Shown here: piece after piece, positions 1 through 9,242 of the stretch
How positions within the stretch are numbered: position 1 is the stretch's first letter
Layout of the letters: every line of letters begins with the position of its first letter
Notes under the pieces: model-generated
What the model saw: the letters and a program-made list of their open reading frames with translations, nothing else
What the model was told of the DNA's origin: nothing
Databases searched by the model: none
Made by a program: the position numbers and the translations under genes
Source: Salibacterium aidingense DSM 18341
Lineage (GTDB): Bacteria; Bacillota; Bacilli; Bacillales; Marinococcaceae
Direction: 5' to 3'
DNA: 64,000 bases
NCBI RefSeq assembly: GCF_000429685.1
Contig: NZ_AUCI01000014.1
Coordinates: forward strand, 61,493-125,492

Positions 1-90
1 TGGTATTTTTTCGTATATGACGCATGAATAACTCCCCTATGCACGGAAATGAATGAGGGAGGATCGGAGTAAAAGTCCGATCCTTCTAGA

Positions 91-1398
91 TTAATCCTCG
101 GTATTATTTTCCACAATCTCTTGCAGAGACTGCCAATATTCTGCTGCCCCTTCTTCAATACTGATTTGATCAAAGGCAATGCTTTCGCTCATTTCCTGGA
201 AAAGGGCTTCCGTTTCATTGTAGCCGGGAAGATTAGGCACGTACGGGGAATCAGAAGTGCTGCTGACCCAGTCCACATATTCATACATGACCTTGTCTTC
301 CTCTGAGGCAGACTCTATTAAATTTGCCCTTACTTCTGCGTTCACCGGGACTCCCCGGTTGCTGCCTAAAATCTCGGTGGCCTCCGGATCATTAACCATA
401 AAATCCAGAAATTCAGCCACTTCCTGCGGGTGCTCGGTTTCCGAATAACCGGCCATAAATTGGCTCGGTCTCAAGGAAACACCGTGCCGGCCTTCTTCAT
501 TATAGGGATGAATATGGAACGCAAGGTCATCTTCGGTCGCGTTGTTATGCGCCCCGTATAAATTACTCGGAATGAGCTGCATCGCTACTTCTCCCTGTAC
601 GATCATAGACTGTTCCGGCGTCGTAGAGGAAGCAGCCTGTATCTCGGGCAGTACCACTCCGCCGTGATCTCTAATGGCTTCCCAGTGGCTGAACCAGGCT
701 TCTACATCCTCCTGATTAATCCCCAGTTCCCCATCTTCATGTAAAATCTTGCCGCGCTGATCCACAAAAATACCAAATCCGTTATGGTCAAAATATTCCG
801 TTCCATAAACGCCGTCTAAAGCCTCGGTTAACTCTGCCGCGGTTTGATCAAAATCGTCCCATGTCCATTCTTCCCCGGGGAGGGACACGTTTGCTTCTTC
901 AAATAACGTCTCATTGATGAGAACCCCCCAGGCATTGGTTCCTAAGGTGACACCGTAAAACTGATCATCAAATGTTCCTGCCTCCACCATCGCTTCATCA
1001 TGATTGCTGAGATCCAGTTCTTCCCCGACATAATCATCTAACGGCAGCACCACATCGCGGGAGACAAAGTCATTCAAGTTCCCGCCGTATTGAATAATAT
1101 CCGGGGCATTGCCGGCGGCAAACTGGGTGGAGAGCTGGTCAAAGTAACCGTCAAAGCCCGAATATTCCGCTTCTATCGTGACATCTGGATTTTTTTCTTC
1201 ATAAAGCTCAATCATTTCGAGCGTTTGATCATGTCTTTCCTGGCCGCCCCACCACGCCACACGCAATTCGATCTGATCTGCATCGGAGGATTGGTCCTGT
1301 TCTTCCGACTCACTATCGGCATTTTCTTCTCCGCCGCAGGCGCTTAATAGAAAGACACCCAGGAAAGAAAATATCAACCCCCTGTTTTTGATCTGCAT
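91..1398 (-). CDS. Extracellular sugar-binding lipoprotein of an ABC transporter (family 1 solute-binding protein)
   Basis: The 435-residue product starts with a lipoprotein signal (hydrophobic run to LLSACGG, Cys near residue 21), followed by an acidic Ser/Glu linker and a full-length family 1 solute-binding fold (RVAWWGGQERHDQ at the start of the mature domain, YGVTLGTNAWGVLINE in the hinge region). Such proteins sit on the outer membrane face and deliver mono- or oligosaccharides to a two-permease ABC importer. The permease genes are not in the window and may lie to the left, downstream of this minus-strand gene. A strong site (AAAGGAGGAG) precedes the ATG. A cre-like site about 85 bases upstream suggests carbon catabolite control. 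Substrate cannot be told from sequence. Confidence 0.88.
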   Translation of the reverse strand: MQIKNRGLIFSFLGVFLLSACGGEENADSESEEQDQSSDADQIELRVAWWGGQERHDQTLEMIELYEEKNPDVTIEAEYSGFDGYFDQLSTQFAAGNAPDIIQYGGNLNDFVSRDVVLPLDDYVGEELDLSNHDEAMVEAGTFDDQFYGVTLGTNAWGVLINETLFEEANVSLPGEEWTWDDFDQTAAELTEALDGVYGTEYFDHNGFGIFVDQRGKILHEDGELGINQEDVEAWFSHWEAIRDHGGVVLPEIQAASSTTPEQSMIVQGEVAMQLIPSNLYGAHNNATEDDLAFHIHPYNEEGRHGVSLRPSQFMAGYSETEHPQEVAEFLDFMVNDPEATEILGSNRGVPVNAEVRANLIESASEEDKVMYEYVDWVSSTSDSPYVPNLPGYNETEALFQEMSESIAFDQISIEEGAAEYWQSLQEIVENNTED

Positions 1399-1482
1399 CC
1401 CTTCATCTCCTCCTTTATCGTTGATTTCACAGGAATTCCCCTCCTTTCACCGGGTGATAGTAAATGTAAGGTAAGTGTAATA

Positions 1483-1496
1483 CGTAAACGCTTTCA
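1483..1496 (-). promoter_or_regulatory. cre site (CcpA operator) upstream of the sugar-binding protein
   Basis: Read on the minus strand the sequence is TGAAAGCGTTTACG. It fits the Bacillus cre consensus TGWAARCGYTWNCW except for the last base. It lies 85 bases before the solute-binding gene and also near the start of the RNA candidate on the plus strand, so it could influence either. Catabolite control is inferred from the motif. Confidence 0.6.
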
Positions 1497-1544
1497 TTAA
1501 AATAAACAAATGTTATGATAGATGTAAGAAAAGTTAGAATTTAA

Positions 1545-2082
1545 AGATAAAGAAAGTCGGCGACGCAAGGTGAGAAGTTTTTCTTTTTTCGTAATCCAAA
1601 AGTAAGATGCTGATGGCTGCCCCCCCAGGGCCCGGATGGCCTGGATGCTTAGGGAGCAGTAATTGGAGAGGACGCGAACGAGAGCCTTGACTTCGTTTCC
1701 TCGACCTTCACTGGCAGATCCAGCAGCAGTGGGGGAGGACGTGAACCACTGTTACGAAGCTCTTAGTGTCCTCCAACTTAGCTGTTGAACCCAATGGCAA
1801 AGGGATAAGAAAAGGGATTGGTTTCCAAACGATTTTGGGGCCCACAAAAAGCAAAAAAGGAAAGCCTCGTGATCTCCATTTCCCAGTGGAGGCCACGAGG
1901 ACAAAGTGTTTTCGCACTGCTGTCCTCCAGTTTCCCAGCATGCCTTCCGCTAGACGGTATATCGGATGCTTCCCTGTGCTGAAGACTTTGGATGAAATCA
2001 GCAGAAAGCTTCTGCCTGCGGCGAAAGCGCTGTAAAAGTAATCAAAAAAACAACCCTTCCAAAAAAGGAAGGGTCGTTTTTT
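1545..2082 (+). ncRNA. Candidate large structured non-coding RNA (about 0.5 kb)
   Basis: This 540-base stretch has no credible gene: the open frames on both strands lack ribosome sites and family features. It is rich in short self-complementary blocks, for example GAACGAGAG with CTTCGTTTCCTCG and CTCGTGATC with GGCCACGAGG, and is more GC-rich than its flanks. It ends in an intrinsic terminator (GGAAGGG hairpin plus T run) and has a TATGAT-like -10 at 1514-1519. Size and host type would suit the OLE RNA class of extremophilic Bacillota, but OLE usually sits beside the oapA gene, which is absent here. It may instead be a structured repeat. Class not established. Confidence 0.4.
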
Positions 2083-2084
2083 TG
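2043..2084. terminator. Bidirectional intrinsic terminator
   Basis: AACCCTTCC and GGAAGGGT form a hairpin around an A6 loop, with an A run on the left and a T run on the right. It can end the SLH gene on the minus strand and the RNA candidate on the plus strand. Confidence 0.8.
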
Positions 2085-2087
2085 ATA

Positions 2088-3746
2088 TTACTCCAGGTTT
2101 TCTAAATCTTCTTCTTCGATTTCTTCAAAGTCCTGCATTTGTTCTTCCTGCCAATCCATCAGCTCATCATAGGAGATGATGTCATCTTCGCTCTCCGGCA
2201 GGCCGTATTCAAAGGTGACGTCCTCATTGAAGCCGCTGGAAGCAAGCCCATAGTTGAAACCAAAGGACATGTCGCCCTGCTCTTCATCGCTGTAGCTTAC
2301 TTCGACTTCGCCGGCGTCATAGACAATGTTATTATCCTCATTAATCGCCTGATGCATTTCAAAGGTTTCGAGATTCAGATTTTCCAAGAGTTCTTCGATA
2401 TCTTCTTCCGAAATGTCTTCTTCCGGAATCGCATTTTCTTCATCTAAGGCCTGCACGTTTGAGCCAACGGCACTGAAGACAGAAGACGCGGACCCCGGAT
2501 TTTCAAGGATCGGCTCCAGTTCCGGCAATACTTCTTCTTCAAGAATGGTAGTTAATTCATCCAGGTCGTCATTGGTAATTTCAAACGTCAGCACCTGCTC
2601 ATAGTCGACATCTTCCGGAATCGCTTCATGACTGTCCTGCAGCTCAAAGTACTGGGTTCCGAAGTTTTCAAGCAGCACGTCATAGACTTCTTCCATCATT
2701 TCCTGCTGCTGCTCCATATCATAGAGGTTTTCCGGAGTTTCCCCGTCAAATATATCTTCATACTTCATTTCAATATATTTATCCTGCCAGTCTTCCGGAT
2801 ATCCCATGAAGGCAGCATCGGTAATATATTGATAGCTGGCATCCTCGGTTGCCAGGGAAACATTTTCGACCGTTTCATCGAATTGTGGAATCTCCTGTTC
2901 GACAATAGCCTCTGTAAGGAGAGGATCTTTCTGGAATGTGCCGCGGATATCCATTTCCATATTCATGGATTCTTCCAGCATCTCCTGCTCTTCCTCGGAT
3001 AGATTTTCATCTTCCATTGGAACATCCAGGATCAAACCAACCGATCCATCAAAAGTGTAAGAGTCGAGTTCCTGCTGCTGGGCCATGACATCTTCAAGGA
3101 CTCCGGCGATTTCTTCATCTACTTCTGGAGTTGATTCATTGTCCTCCCCATCATCTATGCTGTTACGGACGAATGTAGCAAATTGGGCTCTTGTTGTTGT
3201 GTCTCCAGGTTGATAAGTACCGTCTTCATAACCGCTTGCGATATCGTTGGCGGCAAGGGCATCAATGTATTCATAGGCCCAGAAATCTTCGGAGATATCC
3301 GAAAACTCACTGTCGCCGTTTCCGGATAAATCATAGGCTTCCGCCAGAACCTTGGCCATTTGGGCCCGTGTCAGCGGTTCATTCGGCTGGAATTCATCGT
3401 CGTAGCCTTCGATAATTCCTTCATCGGCGACCGCTGCAACGGCCGCATACCATTCAGAATCTTCGTCAATGTCAGAGAAACCGGGATCCGGACGATTGGC
3501 TGTGTTTAACTCCATCGCTTCAGCAAGCATCAACGCAGCCTGGCCTCGGGTTACCTCATCATTCGGCCCAAACGAGCCATCGCTGTAGCCGGTAATGATC
3601 CCCTGCTCCTGTAAGTGGCTGATGGCGTCTTTTGCCCAGAAACTATCACCTATATCGCTGAAAGAATCCTGAGCTCCTGCTGCAGCCGGGAATGTTAAAG
3701 AAGCAGCAAGCGTGGCGGATAAAGCAATTCCGCTAAATTTTTTCAT
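2088..3746 (-). CDS. SLH-domain cell-surface protein with DUF6612/LppX-like C-terminal domain
   Basis: The 552-residue product begins at MKKFSGIALS, placed by an AGGAGGG site seven bases upstream; an ATG 33 bases earlier lacks one. A signal peptide ends near AGAQDSF. Three SLH domains follow (about residues 28-75, 88-135 and 147-195; ITGYSDGSFGPNDEVTRGQ is typical), which bind pyruvylated wall polymers. The rest is a highly acidic domain resembling the DUF6612/lipoprotein LppX-like fold, also seen in the lipoprotein at 44480. Location is the outer wall; molecular role unknown. It is monocistronic, with its own terminator. Confidence 0.82.
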   Translation of the reverse strand: MKKFSGIALSATLAASLTFPAAAGAQDSFSDIGDSFWAKDAISHLQEQGIITGYSDGSFGPNDEVTRGQAALMLAEAMELNTANRPDPGFSDIDEDSEWYAAVAAVADEGIIEGYDDEFQPNEPLTRAQMAKVLAEAYDLSGNGDSEFSDISEDFWAYEYIDALAANDIASGYEDGTYQPGDTTTRAQFATFVRNSIDDGEDNESTPEVDEEIAGVLEDVMAQQQELDSYTFDGSVGLILDVPMEDENLSEEEQEMLEESMNMEMDIRGTFQKDPLLTEAIVEQEIPQFDETVENVSLATEDASYQYITDAAFMGYPEDWQDKYIEMKYEDIFDGETPENLYDMEQQQEMMEEVYDVLLENFGTQYFELQDSHEAIPEDVDYEQVLTFEITNDDLDELTTILEEEVLPELEPILENPGSASSVFSAVGSNVQALDEENAIPEEDISEEDIEELLENLNLETFEMHQAINEDNNIVYDAGEVEVSYSDEEQGDMSFGFNYGLASSGFNEDVTFEYGLPESEDDIISYDELMDWQEEQMQDFEEIEEEDLENLE

Positions 3747-3963
3747 GTTGTACCCTCCTATAGTAAATGTAAATAACATTTCTTGCCATTGTTAGTATAC
3801 AACGGATGGAACTGGAATTTCCATAAGGAAATGGCAAGTTGTTCTACTTTTTATGTACGGAAAGCGAAGCCAATCGATTCACTCTTTCATAGATTGCTAC
3901 TTTTGTCTCGCCCTAGCGTTTTCTCGTAGGAAGTAAATTTTCGGGGAATTTGGTGTGTTTTTC

Positions 3964-4017
3964 CTTGACGTTTCCAGCAAGAAGTATATATAATTTAAAT
4001 CGTAACTATTACGATTT
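3964..4017 (+). promoter_or_regulatory. SigA-type promoter with Zur box upstream of zinT
   Basis: A TTGACG -35 (3964-3969) and TATAAT -10 (3989-3994) have a rather long 19-base spacer. They are followed directly by the palindrome TCGTAACTATTACGA inside A/T arms (3997-4017). This matches the Bacillus Zur operator (core TCGTAATnATTACGA) with one change. Zinc-dependent repression of the following zinc-binding gene is the natural reading. Confidence 0.85.
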
Positions 4018-4034
4018 AAAAAGGAGTGCTGGAA

Positions 4035-4812
4035 GTGAGAATATCATTTGCCAAAGGGGTTTCTTCGTTAGCTATCAGTTCCATCCTGGCCGTGGGGTGC
4101 CAGACGTCAGATTCCTCCGAAGAAGGGTCTGCCGATAATGAAGCAAATTCTTCTTCAGAAGAATCTACGGAAGAAAAGGAACAACCATCGGAAAACAATA
4201 CGCAGGAAGAGGAGGAGCACGGTCATGACCATGACCATGAGCACGATCATAGTCATGCAGAGGATGAAGAAGCCCAGCAGATCTATGAAGGCTATTTTGA
4301 AGACAGCCAGGTCGAGGATCGTTCTCTTTCTGAATGGGAAGGGGACTGGCAGTCGGTCTACCCATACCTGCAGGACGGCACGCTGGACGAGGTGTTTGCT
4401 TACAAAGCGGAACAGGATGAGGAGATGACCGAAGAAGAATATAAGGAATATTACGAGGAAGGGTATGAAACTGAGGTGGACCGCATCGTGATGAGAGGAA
4501 GGGACGGTAACATTTTTTGAAGACGGTGAAGAATATTCTGGAGAATATACCTACGACGGGTATGAAATTTTAACATATGAGGCGGGAAATAGAGGAGTAA
4601 GGTATATATTTCAGCTGGAAGAAGAAGCGGACCAAGCTCCCGAGTACATTCAATTCAGCGATCATAGTATTTATCCGACAGAAGCGGACCACTACCACCT
4701 GTATTGGGGAGATGATCGGGAAGCCTTGCTGGATGAAGTCACAAACTGGCCGACATACTATCCTTCAGAAATGGATGGACATGAAATTGCTCATGAAATG
4801 ATGGCGCATTAA
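4035..4812 (+). pseudogene. zinT: zinT-like zinc-binding lipoprotein, frameshifted
   Basis: Translation from GTG at 4035 (AGGAG site eight bases upstream) gives a lipoprotein signal (ILAVGC), a Glu/Ser linker, a His-rich zinc loop (HGHDHDHEHDHSH) and the first half of a ZinT (YodA) domain. The frame stops at 4518-4520. The second half of ZinT continues one frame over from about 4500 (FFEDGEEYSGEYTYDGYEIL, then NRGVRYIFQ and DHYHLYWGD) to TAA at 4812. One extra base within GGAAGGGACGG (about 4498-4508) would restore the expected GGTVTFFEDG. It is either a recent pseudogene, a sequencing error or, less likely, a programmed shift. The Zur box shows the intended role: periplasm-equivalent zinc capture under zinc starvation. 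Confidence 0.82.
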
Positions 4813-4821
4813 AGGAGGAAT

Positions 4822-4860
4822 GGGAAAGGGGGAAGATCCCTCTTTCCATTTTTTCTTTTC
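4822..4860 (+). terminator. Intrinsic terminator after zinT
   Basis: A GGAAAGGGGG / CCCTCTTTCC hairpin is followed by ATTTTTTCTTTT, ten bases after the zinT stop. Confidence 0.7.
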
Positions 4861-4919
4861 TCCGGATGTGGAAGGAGGATTGTAGATAGATAGGAAACCT
4901 TTTATAATGAAAACTATCA

Positions 4920-5969
4920 TTGTTACATAAAAGAAGGAGGCTGCCTGTTATTTTTCTGAAGAATATCATTGCATTTTCCCTTGCCGGCCTCATGCTGCCG
5001 CCCGTCTTTGCCGAAAAAATATCCTCCCAGCAGACGGAACCGGTTATGGAGGAACCCCAGCATTATGTGGATGTCTCGGTTTTGTCTGTCTGGTCGGACC
5101 CGGAGGCGCCGAGAGAGGTGGATGCTCCGGCGCTCACCAACCCGGTGGAACCGTGGGAATGGACGGAATCTATGTCGGCAGAACAGAAGCGGGGGCTGCT
5201 TGGGAATTTAGATACCCAGGCATTGTACGGAATGGAAGTGGAAGTGCTGGAAGAAGGGGGAGAGTGGGCGAAAATAGCAGTAGAGGAGCAGGACACCCCG
5301 CTTCATGAGGCAGGATACCCGGGATGGGTGCCGAAAGAACAAATCACGGAAAGCCCGCGGTTTGAAGCGCTGCAGCAGCAAAGTACGGCCTCGGTAACCG
5401 CTCCAACCACCTACCTTTATGACGAACGCTCCCTCCATACGGAAAGCCTTGAGGTTAGTTTTAATACCAGGCTTCCCGTTGTTTTTAAAAACGAGGAAAA
5501 AGTGCTGGTTGCCACGCCCTCCGACGGAAACAAATGGGCGTCCCGGGACGATCTGGTGATCTATGAAAAGGAGGAGGACATTCCGGCTCCGGACCGGGAA
5601 GATCTCGTGGAGACTGCGGCCTCCTTTATGGATCTGCCTTACTTGTGGGCAGGGGTGTCCGGTTTCGGCTTTGACTGCTCCGGCTTTACGCATACGATCT
5701 TCAAAGCCCATGGGATCAATATTCCGCGTGATTCCAAAGATCAGGCCCGGCAGGGAACGTCGGTGGAAAGGGAAAACCTTCAGGCCGGAGATTTGGTTTT
5801 CTTTGCCCGTAACGGCGGAACCGGAGAGGTCCACCATGTCGGCATGTACATCGGAAACGGCCGCATGATTCATTCGCCTAACTCGGACAGAACGGTGGAA
5901 AAAGTGATGATTTCAGAATCAGACTATGCCGGCAGCTATCACAGTGCCAGACGATACGTACAGGAATAA
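4920..5969 (+). CDS. Secreted NlpC/P60 peptidoglycan endopeptidase with SH3-like domains (YkfC type)
   Basis: The product (349 residues from TTG 4920) has a signal peptide (IIAFSLAGLMLPPVFAEK), two SH3-like wall-binding segments (about 45-130 and 145-215) and a C-terminal NlpC/P60 domain. The domain has catalytic Cys in FDCSGFTH (about 250), His in VHHVGMYIG (about 305) and a third polar residue in MIHSPNS. This layout matches YkfC-type gamma-D-glutamyl-L-diamino-acid endopeptidases, which cut peptide stems. Start choice is odd: the strong AAGGAGG at 4934-4940 lies inside the frame and has no ATG, GTG or TTG at the right distance. ATT at 4950 is best placed, giving about 339 residues. It is monocistronic. 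Confidence 0.85.
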   Translation: MLHKRRRLPVIFLKNIIAFSLAGLMLPPVFAEKISSQQTEPVMEEPQHYVDVSVLSVWSDPEAPREVDAPALTNPVEPWEWTESMSAEQKRGLLGNLDTQALYGMEVEVLEEGGEWAKIAVEEQDTPLHEAGYPGWVPKEQITESPRFEALQQQSTASVTAPTTYLYDERSLHTESLEVSFNTRLPVVFKNEEKVLVATPSDGNKWASRDDLVIYEKEEDIPAPDREDLVETAASFMDLPYLWAGVSGFGFDCSGFTHTIFKAHGINIPRDSKDQARQGTSVERENLQAGDLVFFARNGGTGEVHHVGMYIGNGRMIHSPNSDRTVEKVMISESDYAGSYHSARRYVQE

Positions 5970-5972
5970 AAG

Positions 5973-6006
5973 AAAGTCCCGGCAGGCCTTGGCCCTGGGA
6001 CTTTTT
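5973..6006 (+). terminator. Intrinsic terminator after the NlpC/P60 gene
   Basis: AAAGTCCC pairs with GGGACTTT, and the hairpin ends in a T run three bases after the stop codon. Confidence 0.7.
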
Positions 6007-6214
6007 AGAAGCAAGCTAGTTTTAATTTTTTTTGGGTTGAACCTTCCATGCCGCCCGACTTAATTGGTGCCTTCTCATTGAATTAATACTACAAAACAGA
6101 GTAGTACATTAATTTTCTACATTGCAGAGCCATAGAAAAGCAGAAGAGAAGTCATAGTCGAATTGTTAAAAAAACACTAATCTATCTACAAAAAACTAGT
6201 AGAGTAGAAAGATA

Positions 6215-7681
6215 TTACACTTCTTGAGGAGTTTTTTTTCTAAGGACTAGTGTGATGATAAGCATGACTATTCCTATACCCATAATAGTCAGAAATAACG
6301 GTCTAGCGAAAAACATAAGAAAATTTCCATTTTCAATTAATAATCCACGCATGAGATTTTTTTCTATCATCGGCGCTAAAATCAAAGCTAGCATCAACGG
6401 AGGAATAGGAAATTCCGTTTTCTTCATTAAAAATCCTAAGACACCAAAACAAAACATTACATAAACATCAAATATGTTATTGTTAATAGCAAATGCTCCT
6501 ACTAAACAAAACATGATCACAGCTGGATAGATGAACATTAATGGTTGATTTACTATCTTAATAATCAACGTACTTAAAGATAACCCGTAAATTATAACTA
6601 ACAGACTGGCTAAGAATACACTAGCAAACATGGCCCATACTAGCGTAGATTGATTTTCAAAAATCAATGGGCCGGGATCTAAACCATGAATGAGAAGAAA
6701 AGCGATCAACATCGCTGTTTGGCCATCACCAGGTATTCCAAATGTCATCATTGGAATAAGTGCCCCACCCACGTTAGCATTATTAGCAGACTCTGATGCA
6801 ATGACTCCTTTCATTTCCCCACGCCCATATTTATCCCCTTTTTTAGCAAACTTTTGAGCAACATCATAACTTGTCCATGATGCTATATCCGCGCCTGCTC
6901 CAGGAATAGAACCTATAAATGTTCCGATAGTTGAAGATCTAAAAAAAGTGGGAATAAATCTTTTCCAATTATTCATTTGTTTATTTTGTTGTTGGCTAAT
7001 ATCTCTGCTCTTTATTGTATTTTCAGTGAAATGAAAAACCTCAGAGAGACCAAATAATCCAATTAATGCTGGTATATATGAAATGCCCCCATTAAGTTCA
7101 TACATTCCAAACGTAAATCGAGGTATACCGCTTGTAGGATCTGTTCCTATAAAAGCAATTGCAAAACCTATCAAAGCTGCTATGATCCCTCTTATCATAT
7201 ATTTACCTGATATAGAAATGATAATAGTAACGCCTAACATTCCTAAGGCAAAATATTCTGGAGCACTAAATAATAATCCAAATTGAGCTATGAGAGGAGC
7301 AAGAGTGACGAGTATAATACCACTAAAAATGACGCCTAACCCAGATACGAGAAAGGACATTTTTAAAGTATTGCTTTGATTTCCCTCTTTAAACAAACGA
7401 TAGCCGTCAATGGCAGTGGCTGCAGATGCCGGGGTCCCAGGCATGTTCAGAGCAATCGCTGGTACTGCGCCTCCGGCAATTCCAGCGATATAAACCCCCA
7501 TAAGCATACACAAAGCTAATAACGTATCAAACCCAAATGTTAAAGGAGCTAAAATAGCGAGTGCCATCGTTGAGGTCAACCCAGGCAGAGCCCCTAAAAT
7601 GATTCCCAATAAAGCTCCTAATATGACAAATACTATTCCACCACTTGTGAAAACCGTTACAAATCCGTTTAGAAGTTCCAT
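6215..7681 (-). CDS. tctA: Tripartite tricarboxylate transporter large permease (TctA family)
   Basis: The 488-residue hydrophobic protein carries the TctA signatures: GALPGLTSTMALAILAPLTF near residue 27, IAGIAGGAVPAIALNMPGTP near 65, SIPGAGADIASW near 257 and GGALIPMMTFGIPGDGQTAM near 305, in about 12 membrane segments. It forms the large membrane subunit of a secondary importer for carboxylates or sugar acids, together with TctB and TctC. It is the last gene of a gntR-tctC-tctB-tctA operon; the spacing to tctB is 18 bases. Confidence 0.93.
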   Translation of the reverse strand: MELLNGFVTVFTSGGIVFVILGALLGIILGALPGLTSTMALAILAPLTFGFDTLLALCMLMGVYIAGIAGGAVPAIALNMPGTPASAATAIDGYRLFKEGNQSNTLKMSFLVSGLGVIFSGIILVTLAPLIAQFGLLFSAPEYFALGMLGVTIIISISGKYMIRGIIAALIGFAIAFIGTDPTSGIPRFTFGMYELNGGISYIPALIGLFGLSEVFHFTENTIKSRDISQQQNKQMNNWKRFIPTFFRSSTIGTFIGSIPGAGADIASWTSYDVAQKFAKKGDKYGRGEMKGVIASESANNANVGGALIPMMTFGIPGDGQTAMLIAFLLIHGLDPGPLIFENQSTLVWAMFASVFLASLLVIIYGLSLSTLIIKIVNQPLMFIYPAVIMFCLVGAFAINNNIFDVYVMFCFGVLGFLMKKTEFPIPPLMLALILAPMIEKNLMRGLLIENGNFLMFFARPLFLTIMGIGIVMLIITLVLRKKTPQEV

Positions 7682-7699
7682 CCCTCCCTCCTCCTTTAT

Positions 7700-8155
7700 T
7701 TAAATTAAGTTTAATGGTACACCTAATAACGACTGGAATAGAAAATATATGATAATGGGTAAAAAAACAGCCACAAGTAGAGGCTTGATCATACCTTTCA
7801 TTCCATATAAGCGATTGATAAAAAATAATAAAGGGATGCTTGTTAATAAGAAACCAAAATGCCTAAGAACTAGTAAATAAATAATCAAGTAAATCACTAA
7901 AAGAAAATGTTTTTTGTCTATAGTGGGAGATGATTCATTTTCACCAGAGCTCGCTTGTTTCTTATTCTCTATTTGTTCATTTATTAAAAAGATCACACTG
8001 CAAATAATTAATAAACAACCTACTAAAATTGGGAGAAAAGAGGGACCTAAACTATTGGCCCCCCCGGGAAGTTGCATAGCTGCATATATATATATTACGG
8101 AGGCTGTTACTAGTAAAATCCCTATCATTGTGCTGTTATTAAAATAAATTTTCAT
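7700..8155 (-). CDS. tctB: Tripartite tricarboxylate transporter small permease (TctB family)
   Basis: The 151-residue protein has four predicted membrane helices and the usual TctB start (ILLVTASVIYIYAAMQLPGG) with an acidic loop in the middle. It is the small membrane subunit that pairs with TctA. It lies between tctC and tctA in the same operon with short gaps. Length is normal for the family. Confidence 0.88.
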   Translation of the reverse strand: MKIYFNNSTMIGILLVTASVIYIYAAMQLPGGANSLGPSFLPILVGCLLIICSVIFLINEQIENKKQASSGENESSPTIDKKHFLLVIYLIIYLLVLRHFGFLLTSIPLLFFINRLYGMKGMIKPLLVAVFLPIIIYFLFQSLLGVPLNLI

Positions 8156-8176
8156 CTACATCACCCGGAATTTCCT

Positions 8177-9223
8177 CTATTCTTCTTGTGCTTCTGCTTC
8201 TTGGGCTAATTGCTCAAAACGTGGGCGCTCATTTTCTACAAATTCAGTAAAATCTTCATTATTCATGAATCTGATATTCATTCCTTGTTCATCCATGAAC
8301 TGTTCAAATTCTTCGGAGTTGATTGCTTGAGAGTATGCTTCTTCCAATTTAGTAACAATTTCATTAGGGGTATCCGATGGAACCCCGAGTCCTCTCCAGG
8401 TACCAATGGAAATTTCAATATCATTTTCAGAAAGTGTAGGTACATCTGGAAAATGTTCTGATCTTTCTTCCGCCATCGTTGCTAAAATGCGAAGTTCTCC
8501 TGCTTCCACTTGGGAGGCGACCTCTGGAGGACTTGCAACAAAGGAATCAATATGACCGCCTAAAGTTGCCTGTACTGTTTCAGCAGCTCCATCATATGGA
8601 ACCTGTTTAAATTCAATTCCCGCCTCTTTTTCAAAGGCAGTGGCAGAAAGGTGCCATATGTTACCAAAACCTGAATTTCCAATACTTATCTGTCCAGGAT
8701 TTTCTTCTGCTGCTTGAATAAAATCATCCAGGGTTTCGTATTCTGAATCTGCTGACACAACTATAGCTGCAGGGTCATGACTAATATTCAACAATGGTTT
8801 AAAATCTTCAGGTTTAAACCCTGTATTCTCCTGATATATTGGGAGAGTGAAAATTTCTGAGGTGTAAGAAAACAAATGGGAGCCATCTCCTTCATAATTT
8901 GCTGCTTCTGAAAACCCTACACTACCTCCAGAACCAGTAACGTTATTCACTACCACATTTCTATCTAAATATTCTTCAACAATATCTGCGAGGCCCCGGT
9001 GTGTTGTATCAGTGCCGCCCCCTTCAGCAACAGGAATCATGGTTTGAATATCTCCTTCAGGAAGTTCAGCTGAAGCGCTGTCATTATTTTCGGATTCTGA
9101 CTCACTCCCTTGAGATTCCGCTTCCTCACCATTTCCTTCAGATGAAGAAGATTCACTTCCACAGGCTGCTATAAAAACGCTTACAAAAATAATTGTTACC
9201 AGTACAATCCACTTCTTATTCAT
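8177..9223 (-). CDS. tctC: Tripartite tricarboxylate transporter solute-binding lipoprotein (TctC family)
   Basis: From MNKKWIVLV (a GGGGAGAAG site precedes it; the frame is open 14 codons further up without one) the protein has a lipobox (IAACGS), an acidic Ser/Glu linker, then a full TctC/Bug-type domain (IQTMIPVAEGGGTDTTHRGL, VVNNVTGSGGSVGFSEAAN, NPGQISIGNSGFGNIWHLSA). It captures the substrate outside the membrane for TctAB. Bug proteins bind carboxylates; the neighbouring catabolic operon suggests a sugar acid or hydroxy acid. Confidence 0.92.
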   Translation of the reverse strand: MNKKWIVLVTIIFVSVFIAACGSESSSSEGNGEEAESQGSESESENNDSASAELPEGDIQTMIPVAEGGGTDTTHRGLADIVEEYLDRNVVVNNVTGSGGSVGFSEAANYEGDGSHLFSYTSEIFTLPIYQENTGFKPEDFKPLLNISHDPAAIVVSADSEYETLDDFIQAAEENPGQISIGNSGFGNIWHLSATAFEKEAGIEFKQVPYDGAAETVQATLGGHIDSFVASPPEVASQVEAGELRILATMAEERSEHFPDVPTLSENDIEISIGTWRGLGVPSDTPNEIVTKLEEAYSQAINSEEFEQFMDEQGMNIRFMNNEDFTEFVENERPRFEQLAQEAEAQEE

Positions 9224-9242
9224 AATACTTCTCCCCCTAATA

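Noticed and set aside
1708..2035. Overlapping open frames on both strands in the RNA candidate
   Set aside because: No ribosome sites, no family features and they overlap each other fully; they follow from GC-rich stem structure.
4500..4520. Programmed frameshift in zinT
   Set aside because: There is a T6 run, but the best restored alignment needs a change upstream of it, and no stimulatory structure is evident; a plain indel is simpler.
6020..6090. Possible transposase tail on the minus strand after tctA
   Set aside because: A short stretch reads like a basic transposase end, but it is too short and interrupted to support.
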